64,000 nt of DNA from Alphaproteobacteria bacterium (GTDB lineage: Bacteria; Pseudomonadota; Alphaproteobacteria; Rhodobacterales; Rhodobacteraceae). The position numbers and the translations under genes are program-made. The stretch is taken from NCBI GenBank assembly GCA_030425925.1, contig JAUHZO010000003.1:62001-126000 (forward strand), read 5' to 3'. The notes below the pieces were generated by a model. The model worked only from the letters and a program-made list of their open reading frames with translations. It had not been told where the DNA came from and did no database searches. Shown here in pieces: positions 33,698 to 45,773 of this stretch (positions are counted from its first letter, which is position 1; each line of letters begins with the position of its first letter).

Positions 33698-34998
33698 CGC
33701 CCGCTTCCGGCACGCTGATGCACAATGCCCGCCTGATCGACCCCGACGCCGGCTCCGACACGCCCGGCGCGGTGCTCATCGAGGCCGGGAAGATTACCAA
33801 AGTCTTAACGCAACCCCTTGAAATTGAAGCCGTAAAATTGTCAGCTGACAATCTGGTCGATTGCGGCGGCGCGTGCCTCGCCCCAGGCATCGTGGATATC
33901 GGCGTCAAGGTGGGCGAACCGGGCGAGCGGCACAAGGAAAGCTATGGCACCGCCGGGCAGGCCGCCGCGGCGGGCGGGGTGACCACGCTGGTCACCCGTC
34001 CCGACACCAGCCCGCCCATCGACACGCCCGAGGCGCTGGAATTCATCCGCCGCCGCGCCAACGAGGCCGCGCCGGTGAACGTCCTGCCCATGGCCGCGCT
34101 GACCAAGGGCCGCGCCGGCCAGGAAATGACCGAGATCGGCTTTCTGATGGATGCCGGCGCGGTGGCCTTCACCGATGCGATGAGTGTCTGCCGCGACACC
34201 CGGGTGCTGGCGCGCGCCATGACCTATGCCGCGGGGCTGGGCGCGCTGGTGATCTGCCATCCGCAGGACCCGGTGCTGTCTCAGGGGGCGGTGGCCACTT
34301 CGGGCAAGTTCGCCAGCCTGCGCGGCCTGCCCGCCGTCTCGCCCATGGCCGAGCGCATGGCGCTGGACCGCGACATGGCGCTGGTCGAGATGACGGGCGT
34401 GCGCTACCACGCCGACCAGATCACCACCGCCCGCGCCCTGCCCGCGCTGGAGCGCGCCAAGGACAACGGGCTGGACGTCACCGCCGGGGTGTCGATGCAC
34501 CACCTGACGCTGAACGAATTCGACGTCGCCGATTACCGCACCTTCTTCAAGCTGACCCCGCCCCTGCGCGCCGAGGACGACCGCGCCGCCATCGTGGCGG
34601 CGCTGCGCAGCGGGCTGATCGACATCATCGGCTCTTTCCACACCCCGCAGGACGAGGAATCCAAGCGCCTGCCCTTCGAGGCCGCCGCCTCGGGCGCGGT
34701 GGGGCTGGAGACGCTGCTGCCGGTGCTGATGCGGCTCTATCACGCCGAAGAGATCGACCTGCCCACGCTGTTCCGCGCCCTGTCGCTGAACCCGGCGCGG
34801 CGGCTGGGGCTGGACTGCGGCCGCCTGGCGGCGGGCGCTCCGGCAGACCTGGTGCTGTTCGACCCCGACAAGCCGCTGGTGCTGGACCGCTTCAAACTGC
34901 GTTCGAAATCCAAGAATACCCCCTTTGACGGCGCACGGCTGCAGGGTAAGGTTCTCAAAACCGTCGTCGCCGGCAAGACAGTGTACGAGAGCAGCTGA
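33694..34998 (+). CDS. Dihydroorotase-like protein (probable pseudoenzyme, PyrC'/PyrX type)
   Basis: A 434-residue amidohydrolase-fold protein collinear with type I dihydroorotase (PGIVDIGVKVGEPG, GGVTTLVTRPDTSPP, MHHLTLNEFD, GAVGLETLLPVLMRL). The metal motif DxHxHxREPG reads D68-I-G-V-K-V-G-E-P-G, so both His and the Arg are replaced. The catalytic TDHAPH site reads SFHTPQ, with Phe315 in place of Asp. It therefore probably cannot hydrolyse dihydroorotate. Inactive DHOases next to pyrB act as structural partners of ATCase in other bacteria. A true dihydroorotase is expected elsewhere. Confidence 0.9.
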   Translation: MTPASGTLMHNARLIDPDAGSDTPGAVLIEAGKITKVLTQPLEIEAVKLSADNLVDCGGACLAPGIVDIGVKVGEPGERHKESYGTAGQAAAAGGVTTLVTRPDTSPPIDTPEALEFIRRRANEAAPVNVLPMAALTKGRAGQEMTEIGFLMDAGAVAFTDAMSVCRDTRVLARAMTYAAGLGALVICHPQDPVLSQGAVATSGKFASLRGLPAVSPMAERMALDRDMALVEMTGVRYHADQITTARALPALERAKDNGLDVTAGVSMHHLTLNEFDVADYRTFFKLTPPLRAEDDRAAIVAALRSGLIDIIGSFHTPQDEESKRLPFEAAASGAVGLETLLPVLMRLYHAEEIDLPTLFRALSLNPARRLGLDCGRLAAGAPADLVLFDPDKPLVLDRFKLRSKSKNTPFDGARLQGKVLKTVVAGKTVYESS

Positions 34999-35606
34999 TG
35001 CCCGAAATCCTTACCCCCCTGCCCCTGCTGGGGCTTCTGGCCCTTGCGGGCTATCTTTTGGGGTCCATCCCGTTCGGGATCGTGATCACCCGCGCGCTGG
35101 GTCTTGGCGATCTGCGCCAGATCGGATCGGGCAATATCGGTGCCACCAACGTGCTGCGGACCGGCAACAAGGGCGCGGCGCTGGCCACGTTGCTGCTGGA
35201 CGGCGCCAAGGGCGCCGCCGCGGTGCTGCTGGCGCGCGGCGTGGCGGGCGAGGACGCGGCGCAGCTGGCGGCGCTGGCGGCGATGCTGGGCCATGTCTTT
35301 CCGGTCTGGCTGGGCTTTCGCGGCGGCAAGGGCGTGGCCACCTTTCTGGGGGTGCTGCTGGCGCTGTCGCTGCCGGTGGGTCTGATGGTGGCGGCAACCT
35401 GGGTGTTCGGCGCGGCGATCTCGCGCATGTCCAGCGTCGGCGCGCTGACCGCGGCGATGTCGACCACGGTCTGGACCTTCTTCATGGCACGGATCGACAT
35501 GCTGGTGCTGGCCACGGTCCTGACGGCGCTGGTCTACCTGCGCCACAAGGACAACCTGGCGCGCATCAAGGACGGCACCGAACCCAGGATCGGCGAACAG
35601 GCCTGA
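34998..35606 (+). CDS. plsY: Acyl-phosphate:glycerol-3-phosphate acyltransferase
   Basis: A 202-residue integral membrane enzyme of phosphatidic acid synthesis. The three PlsY motifs are present: GSIPFG near the N-terminus, GSGNIGATNVLRT, and GHVFPVWLGFRGGKGVAT, on several TM helices. The start ATG shares its A with the stop of the pyrC-like gene (TGATG). It is followed by a palindrome before the convergent hydrolase gene. Confidence 0.94.
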   Translation: MPEILTPLPLLGLLALAGYLLGSIPFGIVITRALGLGDLRQIGSGNIGATNVLRTGNKGAALATLLLDGAKGAAAVLLARGVAGEDAAQLAALAAMLGHVFPVWLGFRGGKGVATFLGVLLALSLPVGLMVAATWVFGAAISRMSSVGALTAAMSTTVWTFFMARIDMLVLATVLTALVYLRHKDNLARIKDGTEPRIGEQA

Positions 35607-35616
35607 CCGCTTTGGC

Positions 35617-35641
35617 AGGATGGGTGCCGGGCACCCATCCT
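35617..35641. terminator. Inverted repeat between convergent plsY and hydrolase genes
   Basis: AGGATGGGTGC (35617-35627) pairs perfectly with 35631-35641 around a 3-nt loop. The arm is nearly the same as that of the 3152-3179 palindrome, and the location (between convergent gene ends) is the same. A short poly-T is absent, so terminator function is inferred. Confidence 0.6.
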
Positions 35642-35669
35642 ACGCGGGCCGCCATGCCCCTTCTTTGGG

Positions 35670-36506
35670 TCAGGGCGCTGCGGGCGACGGTTCGGGATGC
35701 CGTGCCGTGGCCGCCCAGTCGAGGGTTTCGGCGATCGCCGCGGCCACGGCACCGGCATGGGACATCACCAGCATGTGCGCCGCGCCGTCGATCACCGTTT
35801 CGCGAACATGCGGCAGCCGCGCCGCCAGCGCCTCTTGCACCGCCGCGATGACACGCACCGTGGCGCTGCCACGCAGCAGGTGCACCGGCATCTCCAGCGT
35901 TTCCAGCCGCCCCGCGGCAGCCAGCCCGAGCGTGTCGCGCCACAGCGCCGGTTCGGTGTTGCGCACAAACGGCATCTGCCGGGTCATGGCCTCCTGCACG
36001 TCGGGCGGGAACCGGTCCCACGGCACCCCGCCGCCCCAGAGCGCGTTGAACGCCTCCGCCGCGGCGCGGTGATCGCCGGTTTCGTAGACGGCAAAGATCG
36101 CCTCTTCGGCCGCGCGATGCGGCGCGGTCTCGGGATGGTCCGGTGCGGCGGCAAAGAACACCGGCTCGATCAGCGTGAGCGAGGCCACGTCCCCGGGCCG
36201 CGCCAGCGCCAGCGACAGCGCCACCACCGCGCCAAAGCTGTGCCCCACCAGATGGGTGCCGGGACGGATCAGCCCGTCTACCGCCTGCGCCGCGGCGGCC
36301 ACCACGTCGATCCCGGCGGGAAAGCCCGGGCTGCGGCCATGTCCGGGCAGATCGGGGGCCGACATGCGGGCCCGGCTGTCCAGCGCGGCCGCCACGCCCT
36401 TCCACATGCCGGAATGCCCCAGACCGCAATGCAACAGCACCACGGGCGCGCTGCCCTGCCCCATCTCGCGCCGGAACAGCGTCTGCGGATCGGCGTGCCC
36501 CGTCAC
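35670..36506 (-). CDS. Alpha/beta-fold hydrolase
   Basis: A 278-residue alpha/beta hydrolase. APVVLLHCGLGHSGMWKGVA is the oxyanion strand-turn, THLVGHSFGAVVAL the nucleophile elbow (Ser in GHSFG), and the C-terminal DGAAHMLVMSHAGAVA supplies the catalytic His. An acidic residue is expected in the region ETLEMPVHLLRGSATV. The substrate is unknown. The start overlaps the isomerase-like gene by 4 bp (ATGA). Confidence 0.88.
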   Translation of the reverse strand: MTGHADPQTLFRREMGQGSAPVVLLHCGLGHSGMWKGVAAALDSRARMSAPDLPGHGRSPGFPAGIDVVAAAAQAVDGLIRPGTHLVGHSFGAVVALSLALARPGDVASLTLIEPVFFAAAPDHPETAPHRAAEEAIFAVYETGDHRAAAEAFNALWGGGVPWDRFPPDVQEAMTRQMPFVRNTEPALWRDTLGLAAAGRLETLEMPVHLLRGSATVRVIAAVQEALAARLPHVRETVIDGAAHMLVMSHAGAVAAAIAETLDWAATARHPEPSPAAP

Positions 36507-37102
36507 AGGCGGCCAGCCAGATGTGCGTCGAGATCGTCGAGACGGTCATGCCCCCAGAAGCGCTGGTCACCGTCCGTGATGTAGAACGGCGCACCGAACA
36601 CCCCGCGCGCCACCGCCTCGTCCAGGTTGGCGGCATAGGTTTCGGCCCCTTGCAACAGCCCGCGATCGGCCAGCGCGGGATCAAAGCCCGCGCTGTCGAG
36701 GCAGTCGCGGATCACGGCATCGTCGGCCACGTCGCGCTCCTCGGCCCAGCAGGCGCGCAGAATGCCATGCACCAGCGCCCCCATGTCGCCGCCCTCCGCC
36801 GATTGCGCGGCGATCACCGCATAGGCGGCCGGCGCGGGGTTGGTCGGGAAATGCGCCGGCTGCAGCACCAGCGGCAGGCCGGTCTTTTTCGTTGCGCGCT
36901 GCAATTCCTGCAGGCGATAGGCCTGGCGGTTGGGATGGCGTTCGGCCGGGGTCTGCCCGCCGGTGCGGGCAAACAGCGCGACGATGTCCAGCGGCTTGTA
37001 CGTCACCGTGGCGCCATGCCGCGCGGCGATCTCTTCGAGCCGCGTGCCGGCGAGATAGGAAAAGGGCGAAATGGTCGCGAAATAATAGTCGATATGAGGC
37101 AT
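36503..37102 (-). CDS. DsbA-fold 2-hydroxychromene-2-carboxylate isomerase-like protein
   Basis: A 199-residue GST-kappa/DsbA-fold protein with [18 protein letters not shown] (the active-site Ser replaces the Cys of DsbA), [14 protein letters not shown] and [22 protein letters not shown]. Family members are glutathione-dependent isomerases of aromatic degradation or general detoxification proteins. ATG at 37102 is preferred over the GTG at 37108. It is the first gene of a pair with the alpha/beta hydrolase, suggesting a small catabolic or detoxifying unit. Confidence 0.88.
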   Translation of the reverse strand: MPHIDYYFATISPFSYLAGTRLEEIAARHGATVTYKPLDIVALFARTGGQTPAERHPNRQAYRLQELQRATKKTGLPLVLQPAHFPTNPAPAAYAVIAAQSAEGGDMGALVHGILRACWAEERDVADDAVIRDCLDSAGFDPALADRGLLQGAETYAANLDEAVARGVFGAPFYITDGDQRFWGHDRLDDLDAHLAGRL

Positions 37103-37205
37103 TTGCACCGTCTTCCCTTCGCTGCTTTGCGGCGACGATAGCGGCGTGCTAAGGCACGTGCAACGTCACGAATCCGTCATCTTGCCCCTGCGGAGCCCCC
37201 CTCAC

Positions 37206-38216
37206 ATGCCAACCGTCATCGAACCCAAGATCATCGCGGGAAACGCGAACCGTCCCCTTGCCCAGGCCATCGCGCGGCGCATGTCGCTGTATCGCGGCAT
37301 GAGCGTGGGGCTGGTGGATGCCCGCGTGGAGCGGTTCAACGACCAGGAGATCTTTGTCGAGGTCTTCGAGAACGTGCGCGGCGAGGACATGTTCATCCTG
37401 CAGCCCACATCGAACCCGGCCAACGACAACCTGATGGAACTGCTGATCATGGCGGATGCGCTGCGGCGCTCCTCGGCCGCGCGGATCACCGCCGTGATCC
37501 CCTATTTCGGCTATGCAAGACAGGACCGCCGCACCAAGACGCGCACGCCGATCAGCGCCAAGCTGGTGGCCAACCTGATCCAGGAGGCCGGGGTGAACCG
37601 GGTGCTGACCATGGATCTGCACGCCGCACAGATCCAGGGGTTCTTTGATATTCCGGTGGACAACCTCTATGCCTCGCCGGTCTTTGCGCTGGACATCCAC
37701 CGCCAGTTCGACGGGCGGATGAAAGACCTGATGGTGGTCTCGCCCGATGCCGGCGGCGTGGCGCGGGCGCGGGAACTGGCCAAGCGCATCGGCGCGCCGC
37801 TGTCCATCGTCGACAAGGAGCGCGACCTGCCCGGGCAGGTGTCGGGCATGCAGGTGATCGGCGAGGTGTCGGGCAAGACCTGCATCATCGTCGACGACAT
37901 GGTGGACACCGCAGGCACCCTGTGCAAGGCGGCCGAGCTGCTGACGGAACAGGGCGCGACCGAGGTGCACGCCTATATCTCGCACGGGGTGCTGTCGGGC
38001 CCGGCCATCGACCGGATCACCGGATCGGTGATGAAATCGCTGGTGATCACCGACAGCATCGCGCCTTCCGAGGCGACGCAGGCGGCGCACAACATCCGCA
38101 TCCTGCCCATGGCCCCGCTGTTTGCGCAGGCGATCCTGAACACCTGGACGGGCACCTCGGTGTCGTCGCTGTTTGCCACCGAGACGCTGGGGCCGATCTA
38201 CGAGGGAATTCTCTAG
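37206..38216 (+). CDS. prs: Ribose-phosphate pyrophosphokinase (PRPP synthase)
   Basis: A 336-residue PRPP synthase. Signatures are the [21 protein letters not shown] segment, [35 protein letters not shown] and the PRPP loop [14 protein letters not shown]. The product feeds purine, pyrimidine, His, Trp and NAD synthesis; pyrB lies 5 kb upstream. A longer frame begins 60 bp upstream, but the ATG at 37206 corresponds to family starts. Confidence 0.96.
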   Translation: MPTVIEPKIIAGNANRPLAQAIARRMSLYRGMSVGLVDARVERFNDQEIFVEVFENVRGEDMFILQPTSNPANDNLMELLIMADALRRSSAARITAVIPYFGYARQDRRTKTRTPISAKLVANLIQEAGVNRVLTMDLHAAQIQGFFDIPVDNLYASPVFALDIHRQFDGRMKDLMVVSPDAGGVARARELAKRIGAPLSIVDKERDLPGQVSGMQVIGEVSGKTCIIVDDMVDTAGTLCKAAELLTEQGATEVHAYISHGVLSGPAIDRITGSVMKSLVITDSIAPSEATQAAHNIRILPMAPLFAQAILNTWTGTSVSSLFATETLGPIYEGIL

Positions 38217-38242
38217 GGCCCCAACCAGGGGTCCACGCGTAG

Positions 38243-38260
38243 GGCGGGGTTCACCCCGCC
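38243..38260. repeat. GGCGGGGT inverted repeat between convergent prs and lectin genes
   Basis: GGCGGGGT (38243-38250) pairs with ACCCCGCC (38253-38260) around 2 nt, preceded by CGTAG. The same core occurs twice between atpD and atpC (39221-39279). Possible terminator of prs and of the lectin gene; no U-tract. Confidence 0.5.
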
Positions 38261-38276
38261 GCCCCTCAGCCGCGCC

Positions 38277-38627
38277 TCAGTACAATTCCCAGTCGTCGTC
38301 GCTGGCGACCTCGCCGATGGCGATCCAGTTCATCCGGACGCGCGCCACGCGGGTGTCGGACCAGGTGCGGAAAACCAGTTCGAACCCGCGTTCCGTCACC
38401 TTGTCGGCGGCAATGTCGGCGCGCACATTGGCGCCCTGGTCCATGTCCCACAGCGACAGCGCCACCTGCACCGCGGGCACCGCGCGGAACGGTTCCGAGA
38501 ATGTCACCGGCAGGCGGCGTTCCCGCGCGCCATGGCCCGTCCACATCTCTCCGCCGCTGGCGAAATCGGAAAACACTTCCTCGTTGCCCTGATCGACCCC
38601 GATCAGCGAACCGACATATTTCTTCAT
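38277..38627 (-). CDS. H-type lectin domain protein
   Basis: A 116-residue protein. From about residue 40 it matches the H-type lectin fold: RLPVTFSEPFRAVPAVQVAL, LSLWDMDQGANVRADIAAD, ERGFELVFRTWSDTRVARVRMNWIAIG. These domains bind N-acetylgalactosamine-type sugars in animals; bacterial members are mostly uncharacterised. There is no signal peptide, so a cytoplasmic or unusually exported location is likely. It is the only gene between prs and the ATP synthase terminator. Confidence 0.8.
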   Translation of the reverse strand: MKKYVGSLIGVDQGNEEVFSDFASGGEMWTGHGARERRLPVTFSEPFRAVPAVQVALSLWDMDQGANVRADIAADKVTERGFELVFRTWSDTRVARVRMNWIAIGEVASDDDWELY

Positions 38628-38710
38628 GGTCTGGCCTCAACGCCCTCAGCGATGGATCGGCGGCCCGATCCGGGGCCGCGCGTCAACTTGGCGGAATTTC
38701 ACGAGGGTGT

Positions 38711-38742
38711 CAAAAAGCCCTGCCGACAAAATCGGCAGGGCT
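38711..38742 (-). terminator. Intrinsic terminator of the ATP synthase operon
   Basis: On the minus strand, AGCCCTGCCGA pairs perfectly (11 bp) with TCGGCAGGGCT around a 5-nt loop, followed by TTTTTG. The stem starts 23 bp after the atpC stop. Stem length, GC content and the T-run make this a clear rho-independent terminator. Confidence 0.85.
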
Positions 38743-38764
38743 TGCTGAAAAGTCCGGCAAATGC

Positions 38765-39199
38765 TCAGAGGGTCGGCTGTTTCGGCGACAGGCCCAGTTC
38801 GGTGCCCACGGCGACCATGTCGTGCAGCAGCTTGGCCGCGTCGTCCAGAGCCCCGCTGTCGTCGGTGCTGCCGGTCTTGGTCTGGCTGTAGGCGGCCTGC
38901 GCCTCGTCCACCATCGCCTCGTAGGCGGCCTGGTCGACATCGGCGCGCGGCAGGGCGCGTTCGGCCAGCACCGACAGGCCGTCGCCCAGTTCGGCAAAGC
39001 CGCCGGTCACCACGAATTCCTCGGTCCCCTGCAGGGTTTCCACCCGCAGGACGCCGGGGCGCAGCGTGGTGATCACCGGCGCATGATCGGGCATGGCGGT
39101 CATGTCGCCATCGGCCCCGGGGATCTGGACCGACTTGACCTCGGCCGACATCAGGCGGCGTTCCGGGCTGACCAGATCGAATTGCATTGTGTCTGCCAT
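38765..39199 (-). CDS. atpC: ATP synthase F1 epsilon subunit
   Basis: A 144-residue epsilon subunit of the F1 central stalk. The beta-sandwich reads [44 protein letters not shown] and [21 protein letters not shown]; a two-helix C-terminal domain follows. Last gene of the atpHAGDC operon, separated from atpD by 85 bp that hold two hairpins. Confidence 0.95.
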   Translation of the reverse strand: MADTMQFDLVSPERRLMSAEVKSVQIPGADGDMTAMPDHAPVITTLRPGVLRVETLQGTEEFVVTGGFAELGDGLSVLAERALPRADVDQAAYEAMVDEAQAAYSQTKTGSTDDSGALDDAAKLLHDMVAVGTELGLSPKQPTL

Positions 39200-39220
39200 C
39201 TCATGCTCCTGTACGGGGTC

Positions 39221-39279
39221 GGCGGGGAAATCCCCGCCCTACGCCCGGAAAGACATGGTAGGGCGGGGTTGACCCCGCC
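39221..39279. repeat. Two GC-rich hairpins in the atpD-atpC intercistronic gap
   Basis: Hairpin one: GGCGGGGA (39221-39228) pairs with 39231-39238. Hairpin two: GGCGGGGT (39262-39269) pairs with 39272-39279. Both have 8-bp arms and 2-nt loops and the adjoining TAGGG/CCCTA bases extend them. The atp mRNA must cross them to reach atpC, so they may protect or limit the 3' segment and tune epsilon levels (inference). Confidence 0.6.
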
Positions 39280-39284
39280 GCACC

Positions 39285-40727
<1,443 letters not shown>

Positions 40728-41600
40728 TTAGAGCGCTTCCGCGCCCGAAATGATTTCGATCAGTTCGTTGGTGATGACGGCCTGACGCGAGCGGTTGTAT
40801 TCGATGGTCAGCTTGTCGATCATCTCGCCTGCGTTGCGGGTCGCGTTGTCCATCGCGGACATCCGCGCGCCCTGCTCCGAGGCCGCGTTTTCCAGCAGCG
40901 CCGCAAAGATCTGCGTCGCCACGCCACGCGGCAGCAGGTCGGCCAGGATGGCCTCTTCGTCGGGCTCGTAGTCATAAAGCGTCGACGCGCCGTCCTCGGC
41001 CGCCTCGTAGGCAGCGGGAACGATCTGCTGTTCGGTGGGGATCTGGCTGATCACCGACTGGAAGCGGTTGAAGAAGATCGTCGCCACGTCGAATTCGCCA
41101 CCGTCGAACCGGGCCAGCACGTCGCGGGCGACGTCCTGGGCATTGGCATAGCCGATGCGCTTGACCTCGCTCAGATCGACATGGCCGACAAACAGATCGG
41201 CATAGTCGCGCTTGAGCTGTTCGCGGCCCTTCTTGCCGACGGTGAGGATCTTGACCGTCTTGCCCTTGGCGCGCAGGTCGGCGACCCGCGCCCTGGCCAG
41301 CTTGACGATGGAGGAGTTGAAGCCGCCGCACAGGCCGCGTTCCGCCGTCATCACGACGAGCAGATGCACGTCGTCCTTGCCCGTCCCCGCCAGCAGGCGG
41401 GGCGCGCTGTCACTGTCGCCCACGCTGGACGCCAGCGCGCCCATCACGGCGTTGAACCGCTCGGTATAGGGGCGCGCCTGTTCGGCCGCATCCTGGGCCC
41501 GCCGCAGTTTTGCGGCGGCCACCATCTGCATGGCCTTGGTGATCTTGCGGGTCGATTTGACCGACGCGATCCGGTTTTTGAGGTCCTTGAGGCTGGGCAT
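40728..41600 (-). CDS. atpG: ATP synthase F1 gamma subunit
   Basis: A 290-residue rotor subunit. The N-terminal helix [36 protein letters not shown] and C-terminal [36 protein letters not shown] form the coiled-coil shaft that turns inside the alpha3-beta3 ring. The middle Rossmann-like domain carries [17 protein letters not shown]. Spacing of 12 bp to atpA. Confidence 0.97.
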   Translation of the reverse strand: MPSLKDLKNRIASVKSTRKITKAMQMVAAAKLRRAQDAAEQARPYTERFNAVMGALASSVGDSDSAPRLLAGTGKDDVHLLVVMTAERGLCGGFNSSIVKLARARVADLRAKGKTVKILTVGKKGREQLKRDYADLFVGHVDLSEVKRIGYANAQDVARDVLARFDGGEFDVATIFFNRFQSVISQIPTEQQIVPAAYEAAEDGASTLYDYEPDEEAILADLLPRGVATQIFAALLENAASEQGARMSAMDNATRNAGEMIDKLTIEYNRSRQAVITNELIEIISGAEAL

Positions 41601-41612
41601 GTCAGGGGCCCC

Positions 41613-43151
<1,539 letters not shown>

Positions 43152-43712
43152 TTATCCGACCTCTTTCATAGCATTCTGGAGGGAATTGAGCTTTGCGCGG
43201 ATCGACGTGTCGATCATCTTGGAGCCCACCTTGACGACAAGACCGCCGATGAGACTTTCATCGACGGCCGCACTGATCTTGACTTCCTTGCCGACCTTGG
43301 CCTTGAGCGTCTCGGCCAGTTGGGCGGCCTGCGCATCGGTCAGGGCGGTGGCCGAGACCACCTCGGCAGTAACTTCGCCCTTTTCGGCGGCGATCATTTC
43401 GCGCAGACGGGTCAGCATGTGCGGCACGACGAACAGGCGGCGCTTGGAGGCCATCAGGCCCAGCACGTTCTGCATCGCGGGCACCAGCCCCATCTTTGCG
43501 GCAACCGCCGTGATGGCCCTGCCCTGCGCATCGCGCGAATAGACCGGCGAGGCGATCAGGTCACGCAGGTCGGCGCTTTCGGCCAGGGCTGCGTTCAGGT
43601 CTGCGACATTGGCTTCGAGCTTGGGAAGGTTGTTGTTTTCCTTCACGATCCCGAACACGGCGGCGGCATAGCGCTCGGCAATGCCGGAGGAAATCGATGC
43701 TGAGTCAGACAC
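43152..43712 (-). CDS. atpH: ATP synthase F1 delta subunit
   Basis: A 186-residue delta subunit that joins F1 to the peripheral stalk. The N-terminal helical bundle ([19 protein letters not shown]) and the C-terminal [50 protein letters not shown]-type segment identify it. A GTG at 43712 is preferred: GGAAGG lies six bases upstream and the N-terminus (SDSASISSG) matches relatives; GTG at 43718 is the alternative. It is the first gene of the operon. F0 genes are not in the window, as usual for alphaproteobacteria. Confidence 0.95.
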   Translation of the reverse strand: MSDSASISSGIAERYAAAVFGIVKENNNLPKLEANVADLNAALAESADLRDLIASPVYSRDAQGRAITAVAAKMGLVPAMQNVLGLMASKRRLFVVPHMLTRLREMIAAEKGEVTAEVVSATALTDAQAAQLAETLKAKVGKEVKISAAVDESLIGGLVVKVGSKMIDTSIRAKLNSLQNAMKEVG

Positions 43713-44052
43713 GTCCACCCTTCCGATCTTCTGCAGCCCTTGCGCGCCCGGTGGGGCCCGGCGGGTTGCCTGTTCCAGCCCCGGGATGCCCCGGAGCAGC
43801 TAAATCGTGGCGGATGTAGCAGAGCCACCCCCACCCCGCAACATGCTAAGACGTTTTTAACAGTTCCATGAAACCGTGTGTTTTCATTGTCTTGCTGCAA
43901 GTGCGACGTTCTGCGCGCAAGTTGCGGTCACAAATTCGTTCATTTGCGGCGCAATTTTCACGATTCCGGCCGGCCGGCGGCGTGGTGCGGCCCTGCGGGA
44001 CGGCGGGCGGGGCGCCTTTTGGCCGTGAAGGCCAAAACAGCGCCGTGCGCCG
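43713..44052. promoter_or_regulatory. 340-bp intergenic region upstream of atpH
   Basis: No gene was recognised. The part nearest atpH is GC-rich leader (43713-43830). A more AT-rich stretch at 43840-43960 (containing, on the minus strand, TGTTAAAAACGTCTTAG and ATGAAAACACACGG) is the likely promoter zone for the ATP synthase operon; no confident -35/-10 pair could be assigned. The far end holds palindromic element E1 at 43993-44055. Confidence 0.5.
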
Positions 44053-44055
44053 TCA
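43993..44055. repeat. Composite palindromic element, copy 1
   Basis: Outer flanks TGCGGGACGGCGGGCGGGGC and GCGCCGT-GCGCCGTCAC bracket a central hairpin whose arms CTTTTGGCC and GGCCAAAA pair. Copy 2 at 58314-58376 has nearly the same flanks but a different, still paired, centre. The element ends in the stop codon of the methyltransferase gene (44053-44055). Confidence 0.65.
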
Positions 44056-44799
44056 CACCGGCTTGGCCTTGCCGGCGGCGGGCTGCAGCACCTCCAGCGG
44101 GTTCAGCACGCGCGCCGCCTCGCCCACGCCGCGGCGGGACGGGGGATGGCGCTTGGCCGCCACCACCATCATCACGCCGCCGGCCATCACGCCGGGGATC
44201 GCCCGCCCCGTGCGCTCCCAGAACCCGCCGGTCTTCATCCAGAACCGCCGGGTCGAGGGGGGCTGGTACAGCACCGAGACATGGCGTTCGGGCACGAAAT
44301 CGTGGCGTTTGAGCTGCGCTTCCAGCTGGCTCAGCGAATAGGGCCGGCCATAGCCGAACGGTGTCCAGTCGGCCCGCGCCCAGAGCCCCGAGCGGTTGGG
44401 CACGATGAACAGCGCCTTGCCGCCCGGACCCAGCACGCGATAGGCCTCGTCCAGCACGTCCGAGGGCCGTTCGGACGTCTCAAGCCCGTGCAGCAGGATC
44501 AGCCGGTCCACATGGCCGGTCTCGACCGGCCACTGGGTTTCCTCGCACAGGACCGAGACATTGGGCATCCCCGCGGGCCAGGGCATCACCCCCTGCGGGC
44601 CGGGCATCAGCCCGATCACCCGCCGCGCGGGTTTCAGGTAGGGCCGCAGAAGCGGCACGGCAAAGCCGTAGCCCACCACGGTCTGCCGGTCCGCCTCGGG
44701 CCAGAACCGCAGCACTTGCCCGCGCAGGATCGCCTGCGCGGCGCGCCCCAGCGCGTTGCGGTAGTAGAAGTCGCGCAATGTGCCGACATCGAGATGCAT
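44053..44799 (-). CDS. SAM-dependent methyltransferase domain protein
   Basis: A 248-residue protein of the Methyltransferase_11 type by its middle segment: [46 protein letters not shown] corresponds to motifs following the SAM site. The usual glycine loop is weak ([15 protein letters not shown]). The substrate is unknown. The ATG at 44799 has GAGG upstream and matches relatives starting MHLDV; an ATG at 44826 would add 9 residues. It diverges from gloB with 62 bp between starts. Confidence 0.82.
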   Translation of the reverse strand: MHLDVGTLRDFYYRNALGRAAQAILRGQVLRFWPEADRQTVVGYGFAVPLLRPYLKPARRVIGLMPGPQGVMPWPAGMPNVSVLCEETQWPVETGHVDRLILLHGLETSERPSDVLDEAYRVLGPGGKALFIVPNRSGLWARADWTPFGYGRPYSLSQLEAQLKRHDFVPERHVSVLYQPPSTRRFWMKTGGFWERTGRAIPGVMAGGVMMVVAAKRHPPSRRGVGEAARVLNPLEVLQPAAGKAKPV

Positions 44800-44861
44800 T
44801 GCAGCCTCGTCCGGGATCGGGTTCACTGGGGCCAGTCTGTCAAAGCGTCCAAGGAATTTCC

Positions 44862-45623
44862 ATGCCCCTCGACATCGTCACCGTGCCCTGTCTTTCCGAC
44901 AATTACGCCTACCTGGTACAGGGGCCCGACGGCGTCTGCATCATCGACGCGCCCGAGGCGGGTCCGCTGATCGACGCGCTGGAGGCGCGCGGCTGGACGC
45001 CCGGCGTGATCCTGCTGACCCATCATCACCACGACCATGTCGGCGGTGTTGCCGAGTTGCGTGCAAAGTACGGCTGCAAGGTCATGGGCCCGAAGGCCGA
45101 GGAGGACAAGCTGCCGCCGCTGGACATGGGCCTGGCCGAGGGCATGAATGGCGGCACGGGCGAAGGCTATACCGTGCCGATCGAGGTGCCGGGCCACACG
45201 CTGGGCCACATGGCGTTCCACTTTCCCGAGGGCGGCGTGGTCTTCACCGCCGACAGCCTGATGGCGCTGGGATGTGGCCGGGTGTTCGAGGGCACGCCCG
45301 AGATGATGTGGGCGAGCCTGTCCAGGCTCAGGGCCCTGCCGCCCGAGACGCTGGTCTGTTCCGGGCACGAATACACCTTGTCGAACGCGCGGTTTGCGCT
45401 CACCATCGACCCCGGGAACGACGCGCTGCAGGCGCGGGTCGCGGCGGTGCAGGCGGCGCGGGACGAGGGCCGGCCCACGGCGCAGGTGCCGCTGTCCGAA
45501 GAACTGGCCACCAACCCGTTCCTGCGCGCTTCGGAGCCCGCGGTGAAGGCGGCGCTGGGGATGGACGGGGCGACCGACGCCGAGGTCTTTGCCGAGATCC
45601 GCAAGCGCAAGGACAATTTCTGA
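44862..45623 (+). CDS. gloB: Hydroxyacylglutathione hydrolase (glyoxalase II)
   Basis: A 253-residue MBL-fold thioesterase that hydrolyses S-D-lactoylglutathione. [11 protein letters not shown] is the binuclear metal motif; [32 protein letters not shown] and [15 protein letters not shown] supply further ligands and the glutathione site. The C-terminal HAGH domain ends in KRKDNF. The ATG at 44862 corresponds to family starts ([19 protein letters not shown]). Confidence 0.94.
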   Translation: MPLDIVTVPCLSDNYAYLVQGPDGVCIIDAPEAGPLIDALEARGWTPGVILLTHHHHDHVGGVAELRAKYGCKVMGPKAEEDKLPPLDMGLAEGMNGGTGEGYTVPIEVPGHTLGHMAFHFPEGGVVFTADSLMALGCGRVFEGTPEMMWASLSRLRALPPETLVCSGHEYTLSNARFALTIDPGNDALQARVAAVQAARDEGRPTAQVPLSEELATNPFLRASEPAVKAALGMDGATDAEVFAEIRKRKDNF

Positions 45624-45686
45624 GCCCGGTTTCCCGGCAAAGGGCAGAGGCGCGGCGAAATGTGAGCGGGGGCCGGAGAGAAAAAA

Positions 45687-45716
45687 CTTGAAGATGGTCG
45701 GGGATCGACCAAACTT
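45687..45716 (+). promoter_or_regulatory. Candidate sigma-32 (RpoH) promoter of clpA
   Basis: CTTGAA at 45687-45692 matches the alphaproteobacterial heat-shock -35 element. About 16-17 bp later comes CCAAACTTT, a weak -10 match. It lies 58 bp upstream of the clpA GTG. ClpA is a heat-shock chaperone in many bacteria, which fits, but the -10 box is poor. Confidence 0.35.
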
Positions 45717-45773
45717 TAACTGTAAGAGGCAAAGCTGGACCTCACGGACCGGCGCAGACAAGAGGAGCACTTC

